A DNA stretch of 10,770 bases, taken from Candidatus Hecatellales archaeon (GTDB taxonomy: Archaea > Thermoproteota > Bathyarchaeia > Hecatellales > Hecatellaceae). Made by a program: the position numbers and the translations under genes. The stretch spans positions 1 through 10,770 of the forward strand of contig QMXU01000025.1 of assembly GCA_003662305.1 (NCBI GenBank), given 5' to 3'. A model generated the notes under the pieces. It saw nothing but the letters and a program-made list of their open reading frames with translations. It had not been told where the DNA came from and did no database searches. Shown piece after piece: positions 6,539 through 10,770 of the stretch; positions within the stretch are counted from its first letter, which is position 1, and each line of letters begins with the position of its first letter.

Positions 6539-6866
6539 AGCCGAAGAGAGCTCCAAGCCCTGAAAGGGCTTCTTCCTCCTTCTTTTCCTCTTCTTCCTCT
6601 TTCTTCTCTTCTGCCTTCTTCTTTTCTTCAGCTGGTTTCGCTTCGGCTGCGGGGGCTGCTGGGGCAGCCACTGGAGCCGCCAGGGTTGGCGCTGTCTTGA
6701 TGGCTTCCTCGATGTTGACTTCTGAGAGGGCTGCGGTTAAAACTTTCACCCTGGCCTCGTCGGGGGACAGGCCGGCAGCCTCCAAAACCTTCTTCAGGTT
6801 TTCCTCGTTTACAGGCTGCCCTGCGAAGTGGAGAAGTAAGGCCGCATGAACATAGGCTGTAGACAT
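6537..6866 (-). CDS. rpl12: ribosomal stalk protein P1 (archaeal L12)
   Basis: This 109-residue acidic stalk protein has an N-terminal helical dimerisation domain ([28 protein letters not shown], about residues 5-32) and a second helical part ending near IKTAP. An alanine/proline-rich hinge and a mixed glutamate/lysine run follow, and the protein closes with the SGLGALFG motif that recruits translation factors. Dimers bind the L10 base and stimulate EF1A and EF2. ATG 6866 is chosen because GGTG at 6876-6873 stands 6 bases before it, as in alba; ATG 6878 would add MVGG and has no ribosome-binding site. The usual adjacency to rpl10 is broken by a small membrane-protein gene, and a TATA-like word upstream suggests separate transcription. 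Confidence 0.95.
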   Translation of the reverse strand: MSTAYVHAALLLHFAGQPVNEENLKKVLEAAGLSPDEARVKVLTAALSEVNIEEAIKTAPTLAAPVAAPAAPAAEAKPAEEKKKAEEKKEEEEEKKEEEALSGLGALFG

Positions 6867-6907
6867 TCCACCCACCATCCAAACTCTAACCGTCAGCAGA
6901 TATCAGA

Positions 6908-6915
6908 GATTAAAA
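6908..6915 (-). promoter_or_regulatory. possible TATA element for rpl12
   Basis: The minus strand reads GGTTTTAATC here, about 45 bases before the ATG at 6866. A start about 26 bases downstream, near 6885, gives a roughly 19-base leader that contains the GGTG site. The flanking spacer 6867-6988 is non-coding as far as I can see. Confidence 0.4.
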
Positions 6916-6988
6916 CCAGCCCTATATTAACATTGCCCTACGATGCTTTATGGCAGGCCTCTTAAGGAAGCTTAGGCTTCTTCACTCT

Positions 6989-7279
6989 TCAGTCTTTTAG
7001 CAGGTCTACGCCTTTCCCAGCGATTTTTGAGGCTGCAGCAATCATCACGCCGAAGTATATGGAGTCTGCTATAACCTTAAGGATTTTCGGGATGGAGCCA
7101 AGCCCTGGAAGCTCTACGGGAACTTCTCCTAGGGGAGACGGGATGGTAAGCTGGGCGGGGGCTTGAAAGCTGGCTTCCGTAAGTGTGGAGTAGGCGGTGT
7201 AGGCCTGGTAGAAGACCATGAAAAGCAAGCCTACCCCCACGGCTGCAAGGACTATTCCAGCGATTTTCCTGCGTTCCAT
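6989..7279 (-). CDS. small two-helix membrane protein of unknown function
   Basis: This 96-residue protein matches no family I recognise. After the basic start MERRK come a transmembrane helix at about residues 6-27 (IAGIVLAAVGVGLLFMVFYQAY), a proline-rich external or cytosolic loop of about 40 residues (ASFQAPAQLTIPSPLGEVPVELPGLGSIPK), a second hydrophobic segment at about 66-87 (LKVIADSIYFGVMIAAASKIAG) and a charged end KGVDLLKD. Hairpin-type small membrane proteins of this layout occur in several archaea without assigned roles. The coding potential is supported by a consistent amino-acid pattern and an ATG start. It sits between rpl10 (45 bases upstream) and rpl12, which is not the common archaeal order. 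No strong ribosome-binding site is present, so a leaderless mRNA is possible. Confidence 0.72.
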   Translation of the reverse strand: MERRKIAGIVLAAVGVGLLFMVFYQAYTAYSTLTEASFQAPAQLTIPSPLGEVPVELPGLGSIPKILKVIADSIYFGVMIAAASKIAGKGVDLLKD

Positions 7280-7312
7280 GGCTTAACTTAAGCCTTTCAG
7301 CCGGTAAAAAGG
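7280..7312 (-). promoter_or_regulatory. TATA-like word and 15-base palindrome before the membrane-protein gene
   Basis: GGCTTAACTTAAGCC at 7280-7294 is a perfect 7-base inverted repeat around one central base, directly touching the ATG at 7279. A TATA-like CCTTTTTACC lies at 7312-7303 on the minus strand, about 28 bases before the ATG. This layout would fit a leaderless promoter with an operator over the start point. Confidence 0.4.
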
Positions 7313-7324
7313 TTTCCAGCATGG

Positions 7325-8227
7325 TTAGCCGACTAGGTCCTTTAGGGACTCGTCTTTGCTGGCGAGTTTTTGGGCTAGAGCTAAGGCTTCGCTTCGAGCT
7401 TTGGCCAGAATTAGAGGCAGAGTTTCAGGAGTTGGAATGTTGGCGTTAGCTAGGAGGTTCAGGGCTTCGGTGGAGGCTTTCGCCAGGAGTAGAGGCAGAG
7501 TTTCGGGGGTTGGAATGCCAGCGTTCAGGGTGAGGTTGTAGGCTGCCTGCGCAGCGGCTTCGAGGTCTCGGCGGAAGCCTTCCAGGTCTACGGCTAGCAG
7601 GTCTGACGGGTATACGACGCCGTCTTCGTAGGCTGCCTTGATTCTGAGTTTGGCCTCTATGGGTTTTATGCCGAGTTTTCCTAGGAGGCTTGCAGCCTTT
7701 TCAGATATGGTTTCTCCAGCCTTTACCATTGTGGTGTCCTTGGTTATCATGATGTTTCCGCTTTCGATTTTGGTTGGGATTCCAAGGTCTGAGAAGTCGC
7801 TGATTATGGGTCCTGGAGGAAGCCCCGTGTTCCCCTTGTGAACTACGATGTCGGTTTGAGCCACATCGCCAACCTTGGCTGGAAGCATAATCCTGTTCTG
7901 GTCGAAGAGCATGGAAAGCTTGAAAGCACTTAAATCCGTTAGGACGAAGAGGTTTGGGCCTTCAAGGAACTCCTTAAGCTTCTCGATGCCAGGTTTCCCA
8001 GAGGAAACCCTGTCCAAGGCAAACCTTACGAGGTTGTTCTTCGCAACCTTGAAGAGCATTTGGTCTCTAAACTTGGTTCTCAAGGTTTGAAGCTGAACGG
8101 TTCTAACCTTCATAAGGTCGCATACCGCTATGACCTTATACTTTCCGAGGAGTTCCGCCAGTTTCTCCACTTCAAGCTTTTTAAGGTCTTTCGCCTTCAC
8201 GGCTTTAGCAGGCATGATCAGGCTCAA
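7325..8227 (-). CDS. rpl10: ribosomal protein L10 (P0), short form without acidic tail
   Basis: This 300-residue stalk base protein binds 23S rRNA and L11 and carries the L12 dimers. The N-terminal rRNA-binding domain (LAELLGKYKVIAVCDLMKV, FKVAKNNLVRFAL, GPNLFVLTDLSAF) and the archaeal insertion (LPAKVGDVAQTDIVVHKGNTGLPPGP, about 115-140) are intact. The C-terminal spine helix holds L12-binding repeats: a degenerate copy near 209-234 and two nearly identical 26-residue copies at 235-286. The protein ends in KDESLKDLVG and lacks the Glu/Lys-rich tail with GLGALFG that many archaeal L10 proteins share with L12. The start TTG 8227 overlaps the rpl1 stop (TTGA) and has GAGG 10 bases upstream; ATG 8215 is the alternative. 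Confidence 0.95.
   Translation of the reverse strand: MSLIMPAKAVKAKDLKKLEVEKLAELLGKYKVIAVCDLMKVRTVQLQTLRTKFRDQMLFKVAKNNLVRFALDRVSSGKPGIEKLKEFLEGPNLFVLTDLSAFKLSMLFDQNRIMLPAKVGDVAQTDIVVHKGNTGLPPGPIISDFSDLGIPTKIESGNIMITKDTTMVKAGETISEKAASLLGKLGIKPIEAKLRIKAAYEDGVVYPSDLLAVDLEGFRRDLEAAAQAAYNLTLNAGIPTPETLPLLLAKASTEALNLLANANIPTPETLPLILAKARSEALALAQKLASKDESLKDLVG
7370..7525 (-). repeat. 78-base tandem repeat inside rpl10
   Basis: Two adjacent 78-base units, 7525-7448 and 7447-7370, each encode 26 residues, and 19 of the 26 positions are identical (core IPTPETLP followed by LLLAKA or LILAKA). At DNA level, 31 of the 35 bases starting at 7413 recur at 7491 (AGAGGCAGAGTTTC is an exact stretch). The units correspond to L12-binding segments of the L10 spine helix. 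Confidence 0.85.
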
Positions 8228-8880
8228 CGCTTTCCCGCCTCAACCTTTACAGGGCTACCCATGGTGGTTTTAACGTAGACCTTATCAATGTTTCTGGCTC
8301 CCTTCTCCAGCTTCTCCTCCAGCCTTCTAATCACGGCTAAAGCGTTTTCAGCCAGCTTCGAAGCCTCCATGTCTTCAGTTCCAATCCGACATTGAATGGT
8401 AGGCTGGTCTTTCAGCCTAATCCTGATGGTGCGCCTGAACCTTTCAATAACAGGAGACAGAGGCGAGTTAGGAGGAATAGGAGTGGGCATTTTACCTCTG
8501 GGCCCGAGCAGCGGCCCTAGGATTCTTCCTACCAAGGGCATGAGAGGTGCTTCAGCCGCGAAGAAGTCATAGTTTTTCGCCAGCTCCCTGGCAGCCTTCC
8601 TGTCTCCCGCCAGCCTTTCCAAGTCGTCTTTCTGGAGTACAGCGTCGGCTCCAACCTTTTTGGCTTCAACAGCCATCTGCCCTGAGGCTATAACGCATAT
8701 TTTCACGTTTTTACCGTGGGGGTTTGGAAGCTCAACCAGCTCGTTAAACCTGTTTTCAGGCCTTTTCAAGTCTACATCCTTGATTTTCACGATTAACTCC
8801 ATGGACTGGGTGAAGTTTCTTTTAGCCTTGCCAGCTGCCTCCTCCAAGGCTTTCTCAAGCCTTTCAGCGTCAACCTGCAT
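8224..8880 (-). CDS. rpl1: ribosomal protein L1
   Basis: This 218-residue protein is of normal length for archaeal L1, which forms the mobile L1 stalk of the large subunit and binds 23S rRNA. Recognisable parts are the N-terminal RNFTQSMELIVKIKDVDLKRPENRF (21-45), the domain II segment YDFFAAEAPLMPLVGRILGPLLGPRGKMP (104-132), and the C-terminal IRLKDQPTIQCRIGTEDM and VYVKTTMGSPVKV. The ATG at 8880 has GGTG 7 bases upstream. Archaeal L1 proteins often repress their own mRNA; no matching target structure was identified here. The TGA stop shares four bases with the rpl10 start, suggesting translational coupling. Confidence 0.96.
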   Translation of the reverse strand: MQVDAERLEKALEEAAGKAKRNFTQSMELIVKIKDVDLKRPENRFNELVELPNPHGKNVKICVIASGQMAVEAKKVGADAVLQKDDLERLAGDRKAARELAKNYDFFAAEAPLMPLVGRILGPLLGPRGKMPTPIPPNSPLSPVIERFRRTIRIRLKDQPTIQCRIGTEDMEASKLAENALAVIRRLEEKLEKGARNIDKVYVKTTMGSPVKVEAGKR

Positions 8881-8918
8881 CTGAAGGCACCCTTAGCTGA
8901 AGGTTAAGAAAATCAGGC

Positions 8919-8930
8919 CACCAAAATAAA
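8919..8930 (-). promoter_or_regulatory. weak candidate internal promoter before rpl1
   Basis: In the 52-base spacer between rpl11 and rpl1 the minus strand reads TTTATTTTGG, about 45 bases before the rpl1 ATG. A start about 26 bases downstream would leave a short leader that includes the GGTG site. An ordinary operon spacer is equally possible. Confidence 0.22.
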
Positions 8931-8932
8931 TG

Positions 8933-9424
8933 TTAGGTTTCCTCCCTGAAGAACTCGTCGTGGACGCCTTCCCTCATTTCTTTTTGAACCTCCTTGGGGT
9001 CTTTCCCTTCCACGGTTACTCCCATGCTCACGCAGGTTCCCAGCACTTCCAGGGCGGCGGACTTAAGGGTTTTAGCGTAGGACTGCCCAAGCTTTATTCT
9101 GGCGATTTTTTTAACCTGTTCCAAGGTTAGGTTTCCGATTTTCTCTTCTTTGGGGTTTCCAGAGCCTTTCTCAACGCCCAGCTCCTTGACTATTAGGGCT
9201 ACTGTTGGGGGGGTTCCGACTTCAACCTCGAACTCCTTGGTGTCGATGTCGACGATTACCTTCACCGGAACCTTCACGCCGGAGAAGTCGGAGGTAAGCT
9301 CGTTTATCTTTGAAACGATGGCTGGAACGTTCACGCCTAGGGGACCCAGTGCTGGCCCTAGGGGAGGGCCGGCTGTAGCTTGGCCTCCGCTTACCAGGGC
9401 TTCAACGGTTTTTTTCTCTCCCAG
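8933..9424 (-). CDS. rpl11: ribosomal protein L11, apparent CTG start
   Basis: This is a 163-residue protein if started at CTG 9424, giving MGEKKTVEALVSGG, which matches the usual archaeal L11 N-terminus. The conserved GPPLGPALGPLG motif follows at 19-30. L11 binds the GTPase-associated centre of 23S rRNA with L10. The C-terminal rRNA-binding domain is present (GNLTLEQVKKIARIKLGQ, ALEVLGTCVSMGVTVEG). No ATG, GTG or TTG lies in any frame between the spt5 stop and the CTG; a GTG start at 9334 would delete the first 30 residues, including the conserved motif. GGAGG at 9437-9433 stands 8 bases before the CTG, exactly as in alba. The gene follows spt5 after three bases and in the same frame. Confidence 0.93.
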   Translation of the reverse strand: MGEKKTVEALVSGGQATAGPPLGPALGPLGVNVPAIVSKINELTSDFSGVKVPVKVIVDIDTKEFEVEVGTPPTVALIVKELGVEKGSGNPKEEKIGNLTLEQVKKIARIKLGQSYAKTLKSAALEVLGTCVSMGVTVEGKDPKEVQKEMREGVHDEFFREET

Positions 9425-9427
9425 GTT

Positions 9428-9988
9428 TTATTCCTCCTTTTCCCGTTTGCCTCTGCTCACAAGCCTGACGTAGTCGGCGTTAACCGTTATGGGCATGGTT
9501 ACAGCTGCCTCCAGAAGCTCGAGGGTAACCTCGTTTTTAACCTTGTCAACTTTAACTATTTTCGCCTTCATGCCTTTAAGCGGTCCTCCAACCACTTCCA
9601 CCACGTCTTCCACGTTAAGCTCTTCAACCACGGGTTTAACCAGCAGGTAGCGTTCAAGGTCTTCCGGGGAGGTTACGCCTTGAAGCCTCTGCTTGACATG
9701 TTTTATCCCGGAGGATGCGTCGTCCACGAAGTGGGGGCCTGCAGCCTCCACGAAAACGTAGCCTTTAAGCCCTTCAGCCACCATGACAGCGTAAATGGGA
9801 AGCTTGTTGGTTAAAGCCCTCATGTATATTAGGTTTGCAACGTTCGCCTCCTGCCCGGAGGTTGTCTTAACCACGTATACCTGGCTTTCGCCTGGCTTAG
9901 CCTCCGCTGCTTCAGCCTGCTCAACGCTTTCAGAAGCCTCCTCCTGAGGCTGGGTTTCCCCTTCAACTTCTTCAGTCAAACCCGTCAA
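9428..9988 (-). CDS. spt5: transcription elongation factor Spt5 (NusG) with acidic N-terminal extension
   Basis: The NGN domain spans about residues 37-125 (VYVVKTTSGQEANVANLIYMRA, YAVMVAEGLKGYVFVEA, IKHVKQRLQGV). The KOW domain spans about 130-186 (VEELNVEDVVEVVGGPLKGMKAKIVKVD, then VTLELLEAAVTMPITV). With Spt4 it holds the clamp of archaeal RNA polymerase closed and aids processivity. From TTG 9988 the protein has a roughly 36-residue extension with eleven glutamates, one lysine and no arginine, which most archaeal Spt5 proteins of about 150 residues lack. A GTG at 9874 would give the short form but would leave 132 untranslated bases after secE. TTG 9979 is another option. The last codons carry the GGAGG for rpl11. 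Confidence 0.93.
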   Translation of the reverse strand: MTGLTEEVEGETQPQEEASESVEQAEAAEAKPGESQVYVVKTTSGQEANVANLIYMRALTNKLPIYAVMVAEGLKGYVFVEAAGPHFVDDASSGIKHVKQRLQGVTSPEDLERYLLVKPVVEELNVEDVVEVVGGPLKGMKAKIVKVDKVKNEVTLELLEAAVTMPITVNADYVRLVSRGKREKEE

Positions 9989-10006
9989 ACCCTCTCTTCA
10001 TCCTGA

Positions 10007-10207
10007 TTACGTGAACAAGCCTACTATGGCGAACACATAGCGGATTAGGAAGCCTACCGCGCCTAGGACGGCTATCCCCAGTAGGCATATTCTGAGGAGA
10101 AGCCAGAACTCTGAGCGTCCCGGCTTTGAAGCAGTTTTCAACACGTTTACTATGGCTGTAAGCCTGTACCTCAGTCCCAAACCGTTTAACCCTTCCCGGC
10201 TTAACAT
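10007..10207 (-). CDS. secE: preprotein translocase subunit SecE (Sec61-gamma)
   Basis: This 66-residue protein has an amphipathic cytosolic segment (NVLKTASKPGRSEFWLLLR, about 21-39) followed by one transmembrane helix at about residues 38-64 (ICLLGIAVLGAVGFLIRYVFAIVGL), the standard archaeal SecE layout. It clamps SecY in the translocon. Its place directly ahead of spt5 and rpl11 is the widely conserved archaeal order. The ATG at 10207 has no ribosome-binding site, but a TATA-like word lies about 24 bases upstream, so a leaderless transcript is likely. It probably opens the operon, because the upstream Hel308 gene ends only 31 bases earlier. Confidence 0.92.
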   Translation of the reverse strand: MLSREGLNGLGLRYRLTAIVNVLKTASKPGRSEFWLLLRICLLGIAVLGAVGFLIRYVFAIVGLFT

Positions 10208-10226
10208 AGTTGAAAGCCTAGAGCTT

Positions 10227-10236
10227 CCATATTAGC
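10227..10236 (-). promoter_or_regulatory. TATA-like element for the secE-spt5-rpl11-rpl1-rpl10 operon
   Basis: The minus strand reads GCTAATATGG, centred about 24 bases before the secE ATG. It falls in the 31-base spacer after the Hel308 stop. This is the expected TATA distance for a leaderless mRNA, and it agrees with the absence of a ribosome-binding site at secE. Confidence 0.45.
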
Positions 10237-10238
10237 CT

Positions 10239-10770
10239 TTACCCTTCTGAAACGTAGGACTCCATGGAGTCTTGGGTTCCACGCTTTTCAGCCTCCTTCA
10301 GCTCGCCTTTACGGACCAAGCCTCCAACCTGCTCTTTGATTCGCTTGGCAAGCCTTCCACCTATGCCTGGAACGGCGACAAGCTGGGATGGCTGAGCATG
10401 TTTAAGGTCTTCAAGGGCGTGGAAGCCGGCGGCGTAAAGGGCTCTGGCCCTGATTCTTCCCACCCCCTCCAGTGAGGCTAAGGGCAGAAGCTCGGCTCTA
10501 ACCCCATGCTTAACCCTCAGGCGAAGCTCGGTTAAGGGTGCTGTAAACTCCCTCCTGCGGAAAAGCTTAGCCAGCTCTCCGGCGGCGTAAAGCAGCCATT
10601 CCGCTCTCTCCACAAGCCGGTAGAGGTCTCCAGGCTCAACCCGGTATTTCTCTAAGAGCTCAGCCTCCCTAACCTCGTTAATCCAGGCATGAAGAATCCT
10701 CACGCATTTAAGCTCAGCCAGGAAAGCCTCGTAGTCTAAGGCTTCCTCAGCGCTTCTCCAGCTTTCCGAC
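10239..10770 (-). CDS. ATP-dependent DNA helicase Hel308, C-terminal part
   Basis: The frame is open to the window edge, and 176 residues are visible. The first part (AFLAELKCVRILHAWINEV, LLEKYRVEPGDLYRLVERAEWLLYAAGELA) is the Hel308 domain 4 segment, with the PGDL and AEWLLYA words typical of the family. GVGRIRARALYAAGF at 102-116 and VPGIGGRLAKRI at 133-144 form the C-terminal helix-hairpin-helix region. Its conserved RxRAR motif is thought to couple DNA grip to unwinding. Hel308 is a superfamily 2 3'-5' helicase acting at stalled replication forks. The helicase core lies outside the window. The lysine- and glutamate-rich end SMESYVSEG is unremarkable. Confidence 0.9.
   Translation of the reverse strand, partial: SESWRSAEEALDYEAFLAELKCVRILHAWINEVREAELLEKYRVEPGDLYRLVERAEWLLYAAGELAKLFRRREFTAPLTELRLRVKHGVRAELLPLASLEGVGRIRARALYAAGFHALEDLKHAQPSQLVAVPGIGGRLAKRIKEQVGGLVRKGELKEAEKRGTQDSMESYVSEG

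Noticed and set aside
6565..6625. Long pyrimidine-rich stretch on the plus strand, a possible triplex or regulatory tract
   Set aside because: It is fully explained by the Glu/Lys codons of the rpl12 acidic hinge on the minus strand.
6961..6988. GAAGC-N4-GCTTC hairpin after the membrane-protein stop as a terminator
   Set aside because: The stem is only 5 bases and no T-run follows on the minus strand; it is made of the over-represented GGCTT-type word.
7077..7322. 81-codon minus-strand frame beginning ATG just after the rpl10 stop
   Set aside because: It overlaps the membrane-protein gene in another frame, has no hydrophobic or domain pattern and reads like low-quality Arg/Ser/Pro-rich shadow sequence.
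9331..9395. Repeated CTAGGGG/GGCCC-type words suggesting a repeat or binding array
   Set aside because: They encode the conserved GPPLGPALGPLG motif of L11.
9416..9430. Stop-codon readthrough making an Spt5-L11 fusion, since both are in the same frame
   Set aside because: A properly spaced GGAGG before CTG and the normal L11 N-terminus favour separate initiation, and nothing suggests recoding at the TAA.
1..10770. CRISPR arrays, insertion sequences, tRNA or rRNA genes
   Set aside because: No direct-repeat/spacer pattern, transposase, terminal inverted repeats, or tRNA-like cloverleaf with CCA-end context was seen; nearly all bases lie in conserved housekeeping genes.

Overview
This is a gene-dense archaeal chromosome segment. 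The evidence is the gene content: Sec61-beta, an Sm-like protein, ZPR1, Alba, endonuclease Q with a PCNA-binding tail, RibL, DUF357, Dph5, ribosomal P1/P0/L1/L11, Spt5, SecE and the Hel308 C-terminus. Ribosome-binding sites (GGAGG and GGTG) match the archaeal type. The lineage cannot be fixed from this alone. An L10 without the usual acidic tail and the general gene mix suggest a TACK-type archaeon (for example a Bathyarchaeia-like one), but this is a guess. No mobile element, CRISPR array, tRNA or rRNA was seen, and no gene-free stretch exceeds about 150 bases.

Layout. (a) 1-1647: a truncated beta-CASP metallo-beta-lactamase nuclease (-) is divergent from a 58-codon Sec61-beta gene (+). Sec61-beta converges on a ZPR1 / Sm-like two-gene operon (-). 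(b) 1648-4949: Alba (+) converges on a DUF123 GIY-YIG-type protein (-). That gene is divergent from endonuclease Q (+), which is followed by an alanine dehydrogenase / ornithine cyclodeaminase-family enzyme (+). (c) 4946-6474: dph5, DUF357 and ribL form an overlapping operon (-). (d) 6537-10207: secE, spt5, rpl11, rpl1 and rpl10 form the conserved translocation/transcription/translation operon (-). A small two-helix membrane protein of unknown function follows rpl10, and then rpl12 with its own likely promoter. (e) 10239-10770: the C-terminus of helicase Hel308 (-).

The genes cover information processing and translation: ribosomal stalk and base (L11, L10, L12, L1), transcription elongation (Spt5), protein export (SecE, Sec61-beta), diphthamide synthesis on EF2 (Dph5), DNA repair and replication restart (EndoQ, Hel308), and chromatin/RNA binding (Alba, Sm-like).

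Points worth a second look: rpl11 has no ATG, GTG or TTG available and appears to start at CTG. TTG is the commonest start codon. ZPR1 overlaps an Sm-like gene. L10 carries a nearly identical 26-residue tandem repeat but lacks the acidic tail. A membrane-protein gene with an operator-like palindrome lies between rpl10 and rpl12. The word AAGCCT/AGGCTT is about tenfold over-represented on both strands. No clearly new multi-gene system (defence, mobile or biosynthetic) was found.
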